Below, in pieces: positions 49,567-58,523 of a stretch of DNA of 64,000 nt (positions are counted from its first letter, which is position 1; each line of letters opens with the position of its first letter). Position numbers and translations under genes: made by a program. A model generated the notes under the pieces. The model was not told the origin of the DNA. It did no database searches and saw only the letters and a list, made by a program, of their open reading frames with translations. The stretch covers positions 186,001 to 250,000 of the forward strand of contig NZ_BEVZ01000009.1 in assembly GCF_003112515.1 (NCBI RefSeq). The letters are read 5' to 3'. This DNA comes from Streptomyces fragilis (GTDB taxonomy: Bacteria; Actinomycetota; Actinomycetes; Streptomycetales; Streptomycetaceae).

Positions 49567-50409
49567 GTGACCACCCCCCGTCCGGCCGTCCGGCCGATGC
49601 GTTACCTCGCCGCCGCGGTGGCGGCCGGGGCCCTGCTCGCCACCACCGCCTGCTCCGGCACGGAGACGGGCGGCGGACCCGAGGCCCGCACCGGCGTCGG
49701 CAGGGGGGAACGCCCCGCCGCGGCCGCGACCGGCACTCCCTCGCCCTCTGCCACCCTCACCGAGGACGGCGCGCGCCTGGCGCTGATCACCGAGGCCCAG
49801 ATCGAGGACGCCTGGACACAGGTGGAGCCCGCCACCGCGCGGTCCTGGCGCGACAGCCTGCTGCTCGGCGACGTCGACGCGGCGCAGTTCGTCACGGGCA
49901 AGGCGGACGTCGCCGACTGTCAGCGCCTGACCGACGCCCTGTTCGACGAGACGCTGCTCGGCCGGCCCTCCGGCGCCTCGGCGCTCACCGGCTTCCAGGA
50001 GGGTGACTCGCGGCTGCTGTACCAGGTCGCGACCTACGACCGGAAGACGCTCGACGACTCGATGCGGTGGCTGAAGACCCTGCCGCAGCGCTGCGACAGC
50101 TTCACCCTGACCGGCGAAGGCGGCGGGAAGCGCACCGTCGAGGTGGTGGAGACCTCGCTGCCCGACGAGGGCGACGCCCGGCAGGGTTTGACCGTGACGG
50201 TGCGGGGCGAGGAGGACGGCGGGCCGGTGACCCTGACCCTGGCCGTGGCGGTGGTGCGGGTCGGCACGAACGCGATCACCGTCACCCAGGGCGGCGTGGA
50301 CGGCGCCAGGGCGAGCACCACCAGGTCCGCGGTGCAGCAGGGAACGCAACGGCTCGAGGAGGTCCTCGCCGGCCGCACACCGGCGCCGAGCCAGTCGGTC
50401 TTCGACTGA
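49567..50409 (+). CDS. putative lipoprotein, unknown function
   Basis: 280 residues. Lipoprotein signal (RYLAAAVAAGALLATTACSG; cysteine after TTA at about residue 31). After a Ser/Thr/Pro/Gly linker the mature protein has a sensor-like alpha/beta domain (about 70-270) with a pair of cysteines (ADCQRL and QRCDSF) that may form a disulfide. Similar proteins often bear the PknH-sensor-like fold, which I can only suggest. GTG 49567 has AGGAGG 6 bp before it. Convergent with the MFS gene. Confidence 0.78.
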   Translation: MTTPRPAVRPMRYLAAAVAAGALLATTACSGTETGGGPEARTGVGRGERPAAAATGTPSPSATLTEDGARLALITEAQIEDAWTQVEPATARSWRDSLLLGDVDAAQFVTGKADVADCQRLTDALFDETLLGRPSGASALTGFQEGDSRLLYQVATYDRKTLDDSMRWLKTLPQRCDSFTLTGEGGGKRTVEVVETSLPDEGDARQGLTVTVRGEEDGGPVTLTLAVAVVRVGTNAITVTQGGVDGARASTTRSAVQQGTQRLEEVLAGRTPAPSQSVFD

Positions 50410-50478
50410 CCTGATGACCTGACCCGAAGGGCTGGACCGTGACGGCCCGGCCCGTCCCGCGGCGGGGCCGGACGGGAG

Positions 50479-50515
50479 GCTCGTGCGGCACGGGGTCAGG
50501 CCGCGCCGCACGAGC
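50479..50515. terminator. hairpin between convergent lipoprotein and MFS genes
   Basis: 11-bp stem GCTCGTGCGGC (50479-50489) / GCCGCACGAGC (50505-50515), 15-nt loop. It ends just before the MFS stop codon (minus strand) and about 70 bp after the lipoprotein stop. Confidence 0.7.
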
Positions 50516-50517
50516 GG

Positions 50518-51768
50518 TCAGTGGCCGACGGACGCCGTCCCGCTCCGGGGGGCGCGGTCGACCGAGGCGGTGCGCAGCACCCCGGCGCCCAGGGCGGTGG
50601 TCACGCACAGCAGGGTCAGCAGGACGAACGCGTGGTCGAGGGCGACCAGACGGGTCAGCCAGCCGATGACGGCGGGGCCGGCGAGCATGCCGACGTAGCC
50701 GAGTCCGGCGACGCGGGAGACGTTGGCCCCGGCGGCCGCGGGATCGACGTGCCCGGCCGCGCTGAACAGTTGCGGAACCGTGCCGGACAGGCCGAGCCCG
50801 AACAGCGCCCAGCCCACGAACGCGGCCCACATCCACGGGCAGAGGGCCACCAGCGTGATCCCCACGGCGGCCAGCGCCGAGCCGTGGCGCAGGATCGCCA
50901 TGGAACCGAACCGGGCGACGCAGCGGTCGGTCAGCAGCCGGCCCACCGTCATGGCCGCGGCGAAGGTGCCGTACGCGAAGGCCGCGGTGCCGGTCGACGC
51001 GCCGAGGACGTCCTTCAGGTGCAGCGCGCTCCAGTCGTTCGCCGCGCCCTCGCACAGCATCACCATCAGCGCCAGGACGGCGAGGAGCCACACGCGTCCG
51101 GTGGCCCCGCCGGTGGACGGCGCCTTCGCCTGCCCGCCGGGAGCGGACGCCGCGTCCGTGCCCTCGGCCGCGGCGTCCGTGTCCTCGGCCGAGGGGCTCT
51201 CGGCCGCGGGGGCGGCCGGCATCAGGGCACGCGCCGAGGCCAGGGCGACCACGATCCCCACGGCCCCCATCGCGGCCATGCCGGCCACCGGGTGCAGCCC
51301 TACGGCGGTGGCGCCCGCCGCGGCGAGCGCGGCGACGACTCCGCCGACGGAGAACGTGGCGTGGAAGCCCGACATGACGGGCCGGCCGTACGCGTTCTCG
51401 ACGTGCACGGCGTGGGCGTTCATGCTCACGTCCAGGCAGCCGTTGCAGAAGCCGAAGACGAGCAGTGCGCCCGCCAGCGTCCACGGGTCCTGGGCGATGC
51501 CGGGCAGTATCAGGGAGGCACCGCACAGCACCCCGCTCGCGGGCACCACGACCCGCGCCCCGAGGCGGTCGGTCAGCGGACCGGCGACCTGCATGCCGAG
51601 GAAGGCCCCGAGCCCGAGCAGCACCAGCAGCCCGCCCAGCGTGGCGTGGCTGATGCCCACCCGTTCCTCGACGGCGGGGATGTGCACCACCCAGGCGCCC
51701 ATGAGGACGCCGCACAGGACGAAGTAGACATAGGTCGCCCCGCGGGCGGCTCGCAGCGAACGTTCCAT
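50518..51768 (-). CDS. MFS transporter
   Basis: 416 residues, twelve predicted transmembrane segments, with the motif A-like GPLTDRLGARVVVP near 65 and a second-half equivalent GRLLTDRCVARFG near 270. A long acidic/Ala-rich loop (about 185-220) joins the two halves. The subfamily looks like DHA1 or the FucP/NanT-type sugar or drug permeases; substrate unknown. ATG 51768. Divergent from a DeoR regulator gene, with two operators between them. The DeoR-type partner usually reports sugar phosphate, which favours a sugar-type substrate, but sequence alone does not decide. Confidence 0.88.
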   Translation of the reverse strand: MERSLRAARGATYVYFVLCGVLMGAWVVHIPAVEERVGISHATLGGLLVLLGLGAFLGMQVAGPLTDRLGARVVVPASGVLCGASLILPGIAQDPWTLAGALLVFGFCNGCLDVSMNAHAVHVENAYGRPVMSGFHATFSVGGVVAALAAAGATAVGLHPVAGMAAMGAVGIVVALASARALMPAAPAAESPSAEDTDAAAEGTDAASAPGGQAKAPSTGGATGRVWLLAVLALMVMLCEGAANDWSALHLKDVLGASTGTAAFAYGTFAAAMTVGRLLTDRCVARFGSMAILRHGSALAAVGITLVALCPWMWAAFVGWALFGLGLSGTVPQLFSAAGHVDPAAAGANVSRVAGLGYVGMLAGPAVIGWLTRLVALDHAFVLLTLLCVTTALGAGVLRTASVDRAPRSGTASVGH

Positions 51769-51783
51769 GCCGATCACCGTAAA

Positions 51784-51833
51784 CGAACAAGCTGCTTGTT
51801 CGAAAGTCACCCCGACGAACAGATTGCCTGTTC
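51784..51833. promoter_or_regulatory. two matching DeoR-type operators
   Basis: GAACAAGCTGCTTGTTC (within 51784-51802, perfect palindrome extended by C/G on each side) and GAACAGATTGCCTGTTC (51817-51833) have the same plan, six-base arms around five bases, and centres 32 bp apart. They lie between the MFS start and the DeoR start and are natural binding sites of the regulator. Confidence 0.8.
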
Positions 51834-51860
51834 ATTCGGTGGTGGTGTTCAATTCCGGGC

Positions 51861-52622
51861 ATGAGCAACGCAGACCGCCACGCGCTGATCGCGAAGGCCG
51901 TCAGGGACTCCGGCGGCGCCACGGTCCAGGAGCTCGCGGAGCTGACCGGGGCCTCGGAGATGACCATCCGCCGCGACCTCGACGCCCTGGCCGCCCAGGG
52001 CGTGCTCGAACGCGTCCGGGGCGGGGCCCGCACCCTGCTGCTGCGGGGCGAGGAGCCTCCGTTCGCCCTGCGCGCCCACGAGGCGACGGCCGCCAAGCGG
52101 CGGATCGCCGCGGAGGTGTCCGCCCTCGTCGCGGACGGCGAGAGCGTGCTGCTGGACAGCGGCACGACCTGCCTGGAGGTCGCGCGGCTGCTGCGCGAGC
52201 GGCCCGTGACGGTCATGCCGCTGTCCCTGCAGGCCGTCCAGCTGTTCGCCGAGGCGCCCGGCCCGGCCACGCTGGTCGTGCCGGGCGGACAGCCCCGGGC
52301 CGCGGAGGGCGCCCTCACCGGGCCCCTCACCCTGGCCTCGCTGGCGGCGCTGCGTTTCGACACCGCCGTCGTCGGCTGCTGCGGGCTGAGCGCGGCCGAC
52401 GGCCTGACCGCCTACGACCTCGACGACGCCACGGTGAAGAAGGCGGCCGTCGCCTCCGCACGCCGCGTCGTCGCCGCCACGGACGGCGGCAAGCTCGGCC
52501 GCACCGCCTTCGCCCACGTCGTGCCCGCCGCCCGCCTGCACACGCTCGTCACCGACGCCTCCGCGCCCGCCGACGAGGTGGCCGCCCTCGAGGCCGCCGG
52601 CACCGTCGTCCGCACCGTCTGA
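51861..52622 (+). CDS. DeoR/GlpR-family transcriptional repressor
   Basis: 253 residues. N-terminal DeoR helix-turn-helix (about 5-55, VQELAELTGASEMTIRRDLDALAAQG) and the DeoR ligand domain with DSGTTCLEVA (about 97), the phosphosugar-binding loop, and TDGGKLGRTAFAHV. The effector is normally a phosphorylated sugar. Divergent from the MFS transporter and flanked by two matching palindromes, so it probably represses both itself and the transporter. Confidence 0.95.
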   Translation: MSNADRHALIAKAVRDSGGATVQELAELTGASEMTIRRDLDALAAQGVLERVRGGARTLLLRGEEPPFALRAHEATAAKRRIAAEVSALVADGESVLLDSGTTCLEVARLLRERPVTVMPLSLQAVQLFAEAPGPATLVVPGGQPRAAEGALTGPLTLASLAALRFDTAVVGCCGLSAADGLTAYDLDDATVKKAAVASARRVVAATDGGKLGRTAFAHVVPAARLHTLVTDASAPADEVAALEAAGTVVRTV

Positions 52623-52718
52623 CGGGCCCCCGCCGGCCCGGCCCCGGGTGGCGGGGGCGGCACGGTGGGGGCGTCACGGTGGGGGCGTGACCGTCGCCGC
52701 GGGCCCCTGCCGTCCTCT

Positions 52719-54329
52719 TCAGCGCTCGACGGACGCGCCGGACGCCTCGGACTGGACGGGCTCGACGGGCGCGTCGGGCGCGTCGGGTTCGCCGGGCTCG
52801 CCGGGTGCGTCGGGTTCGCCGGTCAGCCTCTGCCCGCGCAGCAGGAACCAGGCCATTCCCGCGGCGAGCAGCAGCAGTCCGGCGCCGGCACCGGCGGCGA
52901 GAGCCACTCCGTCGACGAAGGACTCGCGTGCCGCCCGCAGCAACGCCTCGGCAGGACCGGCGGGCAGGTCCCCGGCGGCCACGACGGCTCCGGCCAGCGA
53001 CTCGTGGGCCTCTTGCGGTGTTCCGGCCGGTCCGGTGAAGCCCTGGTAGACGTTGGTGACGACCGACCCGAGCAGGGCCACGCCCAGGGCGGTGCCGAGT
53101 TCGTACGCCGTCTCCGACACCGCGGAGGCCGCGCCGGCCTGTTCCCTGGGGACGGCGGTGAGGATCACGTCGGAGGTGACGGTGAAGGACAGTCCGGCGC
53201 CGAACCCGACGACCAGCAGTGCGGTGCCGAGCAGGGGGTAGCCGGTGCCCTCGGTGATCGCGGTGAGGGCGAACAGGGCCAGGCCGATCGCGGCCAGGCC
53301 GCCGGAGACGATCGCGCGCACCGACAGGCGGCGCGCCGCGGAGCCCGCGACCAGTCCGGCCACCACCGCGCCGACGGCGGCCGGCAGTTCGGCCATGCCC
53401 GCCTCCATCGGCCCCCGGTCCTGGACGAGTTGCAGGTACTGGGAGAGGAAGAACAGCAGTCCGGACAGTCCGAGGATGGTCAGCAGGTTCGCCAGCACGG
53501 CTCCGCTGAAGCCCCGGCTGCGGAACAGCCGGACGTCCACCAGTGGGGCGGGCAGCCCGCGCTGCCGCCGGACGAAGGCGTACAGGGCGGCCGCGCCGAG
53601 CAGCCCCGCCGCCAGGGTGGGCCAGGTGAATCCGTGGGCGGCCGCCTCCTTGATCGCGTACACGACGCCGACCATGCCGACCAGGGACAGCAGGACGCTC
53701 GGCAGGTCCCACGGCCCCGGGGAGGGGTTGCGCGACTCCGGCAGCATCCTGACGCCGACGACCACCAGCAGTGCCATCACCGGCAGGTTGATCAGGAAGA
53801 CCGAGCCCCACCAGAAGTGCTCCAGCAGCGCACCGCCGACGATCGGGCCGACCGCCATGCCCGCCGAGGCGGCGGCGCTCCAGATGCCGATGGCGAGGCT
53901 GCGCTCACGCTGGTCCTGGAAGATGTTGCGGATCAACGCGAGGGTGGACGGCATCAGCGTGGCACCGGCGACGCCGAGCAGCGCCCGGGCGACGATCATC
54001 GTCTCGGGGGTCGTCGCGTAGGCACTCAGCAGGGAGACCAGCCCGAACGCGGTGGCTCCGATCAGCAGCAGGCGTTTGCGGCCGATGCGGTCGCCCAGGC
54101 TGCCCATGGAGACCAGCAGGCCGGCGATCACGAAGGAGTAGGCGTCACCGATCCACAGCAGCTGGGTGCCCGAGGGCTGCAGGTCCTCGCTGAGGTAGGG
54201 CGTGGCCAGACCGAGCACGGTGGCGTCCACGGCGACGAGCAGCACGGCGAGGACGAGGACGCCCAGGGCGATCCAGCGCCCGGGAGACCGCTGTGCGCCG
54301 CCCTGCTCGACCGTCGGCGGGGAGGTCAT
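52719..54329 (-). CDS. DHA2-family (EmrB/QacA-type) drug efflux transporter
   Basis: 536 residues, fourteen predicted transmembrane segments, typical of the DHA2 family. Motif SLGDRIGRKRLLLIG at about 60 and the antiporter motif C region LGVAGATLMPSTLALI near 100 are visible, with a long C-terminal Pro/Glu/Asp-rich tail (about 505-536). Exports hydrophobic drugs using the proton gradient. The start ATG 54329 overlaps the stop of the TetR gene (54326-54328), so the two are co-translated and the TetR is the cognate repressor. Confidence 0.94.
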   Translation of the reverse strand: MTSPPTVEQGGAQRSPGRWIALGVLVLAVLLVAVDATVLGLATPYLSEDLQPSGTQLLWIGDAYSFVIAGLLVSMGSLGDRIGRKRLLLIGATAFGLVSLLSAYATTPETMIVARALLGVAGATLMPSTLALIRNIFQDQRERSLAIGIWSAAASAGMAVGPIVGGALLEHFWWGSVFLINLPVMALLVVVGVRMLPESRNPSPGPWDLPSVLLSLVGMVGVVYAIKEAAAHGFTWPTLAAGLLGAAALYAFVRRQRGLPAPLVDVRLFRSRGFSGAVLANLLTILGLSGLLFFLSQYLQLVQDRGPMEAGMAELPAAVGAVVAGLVAGSAARRLSVRAIVSGGLAAIGLALFALTAITEGTGYPLLGTALLVVGFGAGLSFTVTSDVILTAVPREQAGAASAVSETAYELGTALGVALLGSVVTNVYQGFTGPAGTPQEAHESLAGAVVAAGDLPAGPAEALLRAARESFVDGVALAAGAGAGLLLLAAGMAWFLLRGQRLTGEPDAPGEPGEPDAPDAPVEPVQSEASGASVER

Positions 54330-54877
54330 GACGCGTCCCTCCGTACGGCGCCGCCGAGCAGCAGCTCGACGACCATGTGGGAGATGTCGTTGCGGGCCAC
54401 CCGGCCCTCGGTGACGGCCCAGCCGCCGGCGGCCAGGAGGCCGTAGAGCGCCTCGGTGAGCCACACCGCGCTCAGGTCGATGCGGAACTCGCCGCTCTCC
54501 TGGCCCCGCCGGAACAGGCCGGTGAGCCGTTCGTCGATCCGGGACCAGCCGGCGTTCTGCTCCTCGCCCTCGAAGAGCTGGTTCTCGGAGTAGAGGAAGG
54601 CAAGGAGACCCGCGCACGGTTCGACCGCGCGGACCAGCCGGCGCAGCCCCTCCTCGGCCGTCCCCTCCTCCGGGCGGGCCGCCTCCAGGGCCCTCTCGCA
54701 CTCGGCGATGCCGTACTCCTCCAGGGCGCGCACCAGGGCGTCCCGTCCGGGGAAGTACCGGTTCAGCGTCGCCCTGCTGATCCCCGCGGCCCGGGCGACC
54801 TCTTCCGTGGTGGCTGTGGACCTGCGCGCCAGCAGGTCGGCCGCGGCGCGCAGCACCTGGTCCCGATCGAAGCTCAT
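54326..54877 (-). CDS. TetR-family repressor of the efflux gene
   Basis: 183 residues. TetR helix-turn-helix (about 8-50, TTEEVARAAGISRATLNRYFPGRDALV) and a divergent helical ligand domain. Its stop overlaps the transporter start. The operator palindrome TGAGAC-n6-GTCTCA is 20 bp upstream of its start. Small-molecule inducers are presumably substrates of the pump. Confidence 0.94.
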   Translation of the reverse strand: MSFDRDQVLRAAADLLARRSTATTEEVARAAGISRATLNRYFPGRDALVRALEEYGIAECERALEAARPEEGTAEEGLRRLVRAVEPCAGLLAFLYSENQLFEGEEQNAGWSRIDERLTGLFRRGQESGEFRIDLSAVWLTEALYGLLAAGGWAVTEGRVARNDISHMVVELLLGGAVRRDAS

Positions 54878-54896
54878 GAGCCAACGGTAACCCAGG

Positions 54897-54914
54897 TGAG
54901 ACGCTAATGTCTCA
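54897..54914. promoter_or_regulatory. TetR operator palindrome
   Basis: TGAGAC-GCTAAT-GTCTCA is a perfect 6+6+6 inverted repeat, 20 bp upstream of the repressor start, overlapping the likely promoter. Confidence 0.8.
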
Positions 54915-54957
54915 CAGCGGCCATGATCGGCTCACCGACCCACCGCGCGGACCCGCC

Positions 54958-55146
54958 TCAGCCGCCCACCGTCCCGGCGTCGATCCGCCGTCCCCGTCCC
55001 AGGGCGGTGTCGACCACGATCGGGATGCCGTCGGGGACGCGTCCCTCCAGGTCGCGCATCAGGTCCTCGACCGGTGGCAGGTCACCCGGGGCGCGCACGT
55101 GCACGTACAGCGTCCTGGAGGCCGCGTCGCGCAGTTGGCCCGGCAT
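54958..55146 (-). CDS. small hypothetical protein
   Basis: 62 residues: MPGQLRDAASRTLYVHVRAP, then a stretch with VEDLMRDLEGRVPDGIPIVV. Third-position GC and codon choice are those of a real gene throughout. No recognised domain and no good ribosome site before ATG 55146. It follows the propeller gene by about 100 bp on the same strand and may be in its transcript. It could also be the end of a larger lost gene. Confidence 0.5.
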   Translation of the reverse strand: MPGQLRDAASRTLYVHVRAPGDLPPVEDLMRDLEGRVPDGIPIVVDTALGRGRRIDAGTVGG

Positions 55147-55247
55147 GCGCCCGGTATCCGGACGGCGACGGCCAGCGGGCGGCAAGGACACGGACCGTCG
55201 GGCCGGCGGGACCGCGGTCCGGTGTCCTCCCCCTCCGCCGCGGTCTC

Positions 55248-56690
55248 CTACTCGGCCGTGAGCCGCAGGACGCCGGTGGTCGTGCCCTGGAGGACCACTC
55301 CGCCGGGCGCGATGGAGCCCACCATCTGCAGCGTGTCGAAGACGAAGCCGCTGCCCAGCCACTTGGTGCGGGTCACCGCGCCGGTCTCCGGGTCGATCTC
55401 GGCGTAGTGGTAGGGGTCGAGGACGGAGGTGGCGGTGGTGCCCGGGATCACCGGCTCCCGCAGCACCGTGCGCAGCTTGCCGTCCGCCGTCGACAGCCGG
55501 GGCACCGCCGCCGACCGGACGCGGTTGTCCCACTTCAGGTCGCACCCGGATCCGTCCGCCCGCACGTCCACCCGCGACAGGCCGCCGGTGAAGGCGGCCG
55601 ACGCGGGCACGCTGTCCCCGGCACCCTCCGGCAGCTGCGGGTAGGGGTACCCGTAGGTCGAGGCGATGAAGACGCTGTTCCCCACGGCCACCGGCGAGTT
55701 CTCGCTGCCGCTGCCGCCCGCCTTGAGCACCGGCACCGAGCAGACCTGGGAGCCGTCGGCGACCCGGTACACCAGCAGGTTCACGGTCGGGGCCGCGTTG
55801 TCGACGACGGTGAGGTAGTCGGTGCCGGTGCGCGGGCCGAAGAAGGTGGGCGTGGAGCCGGTGCCCCAGCTGAGCTGTCCGGGCTTGCGGCCCGGGCCCC
55901 GCTCGTAGGTCCTGCGCCAGGCGATCCGCGGCGTGCCGTCCGCGGCTGCGGTCAGCAGGTAGGTGGCGTGCGTGGTGGACACCGCCGTGCCGGAGGGCGC
56001 CGTGGAGATGGAGTTGGCCACCTGCTCGCCCGCGGGCAGGGCCAGCGAGCGCACCACGCCCGTCCGGTCGTCGGCCGTCCCCACCACGCCCCGCCCGGTG
56101 GCGAACCAGACCCGCCCCTCCCAGTCCGGCGCCACCCCGGTGACCGCGTCCCCGTCCGGCACGGCACCGGCGAGCGGGAGCCTGCTGTCCACGTACAGCT
56201 CCCAGCCGCCGGAGGCGGCCCGGCGGTGGGCGACCCGCAGCAGGTCGCGGTTGCCGTCCACGGCCACCAGGCGGTCCCGGTCGTCGAGGTAGGCGTAGAC
56301 CCCGCCGAGCAGGGACCCCTGGGTGAGCGCCAGCTCGGCGAGCGACTCGCCGGTGGCGGGGTCGAGCAGGTGGACGGTGGGGGTGCGGCCGAAGATGGTG
56401 GTGCACAGCGCCACCGGGAAGCCGTCCGCGCCCACCAGCACGGTCGGGCAGGCGGACGCCAGGGCGGTGCGGTGCGAGGACAGCGTGCCGGCGGCCGGTC
56501 CGGGCAGCGGGGTGGCGTCCGAGGACGCCGTGTCGCCGTGCATGGTGGCGGTGCCCACCGGGCCGGCGTACGGGTTGGCGGGCGGCAGCGGCCCGGTCGG
56601 GGTCGCCGCCGTGGCGGAGGTGGCGGAGCTCAGGGCGAGCAGCGTCGACGCGGCGACGACGGCGGCACGGGAAAGCGGCGCGAGGCGCAT
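55248..56690 (-). CDS. secreted beta-propeller protein, leader-peptide-preceded
   Basis: 480 residues. Signal peptide (MRLAPLSRAAVVAASTLLAL..., cleaved about 30) and repeating blades (LLDPATGESLAEL, GGVYAYLDDRDRLVAVDGN, APDWEGRVWFATGRG, FFGPRTGTDYLTVV). The mature protein contains a handful of cysteines. No catalytic motif recognised; it may bind a ligand or polymer. The ATG start has no strong ribosome site. A 27-residue leader ORF and a hairpin lie 108 bp upstream, suggesting attenuation-type control. Confidence 0.8.
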   Translation of the reverse strand: MRLAPLSRAAVVAASTLLALSSATSATAATPTGPLPPANPYAGPVGTATMHGDTASSDATPLPGPAAGTLSSHRTALASACPTVLVGADGFPVALCTTIFGRTPTVHLLDPATGESLAELALTQGSLLGGVYAYLDDRDRLVAVDGNRDLLRVAHRRAASGGWELYVDSRLPLAGAVPDGDAVTGVAPDWEGRVWFATGRGVVGTADDRTGVVRSLALPAGEQVANSISTAPSGTAVSTTHATYLLTAAADGTPRIAWRRTYERGPGRKPGQLSWGTGSTPTFFGPRTGTDYLTVVDNAAPTVNLLVYRVADGSQVCSVPVLKAGGSGSENSPVAVGNSVFIASTYGYPYPQLPEGAGDSVPASAAFTGGLSRVDVRADGSGCDLKWDNRVRSAAVPRLSTADGKLRTVLREPVIPGTTATSVLDPYHYAEIDPETGAVTRTKWLGSGFVFDTLQMVGSIAPGGVVLQGTTTGVLRLTAE

Positions 56691-56765
56691 GGGGTCATCC
56701 GTCCATCGGGAGGGGAGCGGGTACACGCGGACAGCGGTGCACACTCCGCCCGGCAGGAGGGAGAA

Positions 56766-56782
56766 GCCCGGCACGGCCGGGC
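56766..56782 (-). promoter_or_regulatory. possible attenuator hairpin
   Basis: GCCCGG-CACGG-CCGGGC, a 6-bp stem located 16 nt after the leader ORF stop and 75 nt before the propeller start. Position and strand fit a leader-controlled hairpin, but the stem is short. Confidence 0.35.
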
Positions 56783-56797
56783 GGGGAGTCACCGCGC

Positions 56798-56881
56798 TCA
56801 GAGGGCGCGGTGACACATCGCCGAGCACACGTGGGCCAGGTCGACGTCGAGTCGACGGCACAGGTGGGCGTGGCGGTCCAT
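56798..56881 (-). CDS. cysteine-containing leader peptide
   Basis: A 27-codon ORF, beginning MDRHAHLCRRLDVDLAHV and followed by CSAMC. The pattern RR-xVDL-xxV-SAxC matches the short leader peptides that Streptomyces encodes before sulfur, cysteine and solute-transport genes (RRHVDLxRVxSAxC). Ends with TGA 56798. Too short for normal gene finding. Lies just upstream of the propeller gene on the same strand. Expected to sense charged tRNA-Cys or tRNA-Arg availability. Confidence 0.6.
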   Translation of the reverse strand: MDRHAHLCRRLDVDLAHVCSAMCHRAL

Positions 56882-57032
56882 GCGGTGAGTGTGCCGACCT
56901 GCGGCTCACCGCACAACACCCGTCTCACACACCGGTATCGCGCCGATCGAGCCACCCGACCCGCCCGCCCGGCCCGGCGGAGGCCTCCGTGTGGGCCCGT
57001 GCGGGCCCGTGCCGTCCCATGGCCTCCGTGCG

Positions 57033-58523
57033 TCAGGCGTCGGCGAGGAGGGGGTCGTACGGGGTGTTCGAGCGGCGGCCCGACATGAAGGCGACGAAGT
57101 CGCCGACGAAGGCGCTGCGGCCGTGGACGCCGTCGGTGGTGGTGAGGTCGCGGTGGAAGGCGGTGCGGAAGAGCGCCCGGTACTCGTCCGCGTCGATGGT
57201 CCCGCTGCCGTCCTTGTCGGTGACGTCGAAGAGCACCTCGGCGACCCGGATGAGCGCGGGACCTGCGAGGGACGGGACGGCGGCGGCGTACTCGTCGACG
57301 CTCACCCGGCCGTCGCCGTCCGTGTCGAGGGCGGCCTGGAGCTCGCGCCACCAGGCGGCGAAGGCGTCGTAGAGACGGGTCTCCTCGGGTTCGTCCAGGT
57401 CCAGGCGGGTGGCCAACTCGCGTGCCATCGCGGCGAGGTCGGGCCAGTCGAGGTGGCCGTCGCCGGTCTGGTCCAGCACCTGGCGGAAGAACTCCTCCGC
57501 CGAGCGCTGCCCCTTTCCGGTGGGCGCCGGGGCGGTCGGGGCCGCGGGGGCCGGGTGGTGGCCGGTGCCGGTGCCGCCGTCGGGACCGAGCGGTGTGACC
57601 AGGCGGAGCAGGGCCGCCGCACGCTTCACGCGGGCGCGCAGCGCGTCGGCGCTGCGGGCGCGCCGGTCGTCGCCGTGGGGCGAGAGGGAGAGGATCTCGA
57701 TGATGGTCCCGGCATCGATCCAGCCTTCGGGCAGGAAGCGGGTGAGCCCGGCGGCGAGGTACGCGCCCTGCATGAGCGTCGGGGCCCCGGGCGTCTCGGG
57801 CAGGCCGGCCTTGCGCCGGTATGCCTCGGGGAGCGAGGCGACGGTGATCGCGCCGATGAGCGGGCCGACGACGGCCCGGCCTGCCGCCCACAGCGTCGGG
57901 GCGCCCTGCAGCAGCGCCGGGGCGGGCAGGTGGTCGAAGAGCCGGAAGAGGATGACGCGGGCTGCCTCGGTGTCCTCCAGCTCCTCCTCGACGACCCGGT
58001 CGAAGTACGGCCAGAAGTCGTTGAGGTGCTCGGGGAGTTCCCGGGCGTCGCCGTCGAGCGCGGCGAGGAAGGCCCGGTACTCGGCGTACATGTGCTCCAT
58101 GGTGTCCTGGTCGAGCGGCTGGCCGCTCAGCCGGCACATGGTGACGGCGCTCTCGAAGAGGGTGGCGACCACCCAGGCGCGGGTCGGACGGTCCATGGCG
58201 TCGTAGGCGCGGCCGCGGGCGTCGGAGCCGCTCATGCGGGCGTGCAGCCGGTTGAGCCGGGCGGTCTCCCGCTCCCGCACCGCCGGATCGGCGTCGAACA
58301 TGCGCCGCATGCTGAGGAAGGTGTTGCGCAGCCGGCGCCAGGGGTGGGCGACGAAGGTGGAGTTCTCGGCCAGGGCGGCGCCGACCTGCGGGTGGGCGGC
58401 CTCCAGCACGGTGGCGCGGATGATGCCCAGCGCCCAGCGCGGGTCGTCGAAGAAGGCGCGGAACCGTGCGTCAGGGCCGAGGAGCGAGGCCCCGTCGGCC
58501 GTACCCGTGGTGCCGGTCGTCAT
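57033..58523 (-). CDS. DUF2236 (MpaB/Lcp-like) oxygenase fused to EF-hand domain
   Basis: 496 residues. DUF2236 domain (about 25-310), with helical pattern RAWVVATLFESAVTMCRLSG, followed by a C-terminal calerythrin-like domain (about 340-475) with at least three canonical calcium loops: DQTGDGHLDWPD (about 349), DTDGDGRVSVDE (about 400) and DKDGSGTIDADE (about 435). Characterised DUF2236 proteins are haem oxygenases that split isoprenoid double bonds: latex clearing protein on polyisoprene and MpaB on a farnesyl chain. The start ATG overlaps the stop of the cis-prenyltransferase gene by four bases. Cytoplasmic by sequence. A calcium-controlled isoprenoid-cleaving role is inferred. Confidence 0.85.
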   Translation of the reverse strand: MTTGTTGTADGASLLGPDARFRAFFDDPRWALGIIRATVLEAAHPQVGAALAENSTFVAHPWRRLRNTFLSMRRMFDADPAVRERETARLNRLHARMSGSDARGRAYDAMDRPTRAWVVATLFESAVTMCRLSGQPLDQDTMEHMYAEYRAFLAALDGDARELPEHLNDFWPYFDRVVEEELEDTEAARVILFRLFDHLPAPALLQGAPTLWAAGRAVVGPLIGAITVASLPEAYRRKAGLPETPGAPTLMQGAYLAAGLTRFLPEGWIDAGTIIEILSLSPHGDDRRARSADALRARVKRAAALLRLVTPLGPDGGTGTGHHPAPAAPTAPAPTGKGQRSAEEFFRQVLDQTGDGHLDWPDLAAMARELATRLDLDEPEETRLYDAFAAWWRELQAALDTDGDGRVSVDEYAAAVPSLAGPALIRVAEVLFDVTDKDGSGTIDADEYRALFRTAFHRDLTTTDGVHGRSAFVGDFVAFMSGRRSNTPYDPLLADA

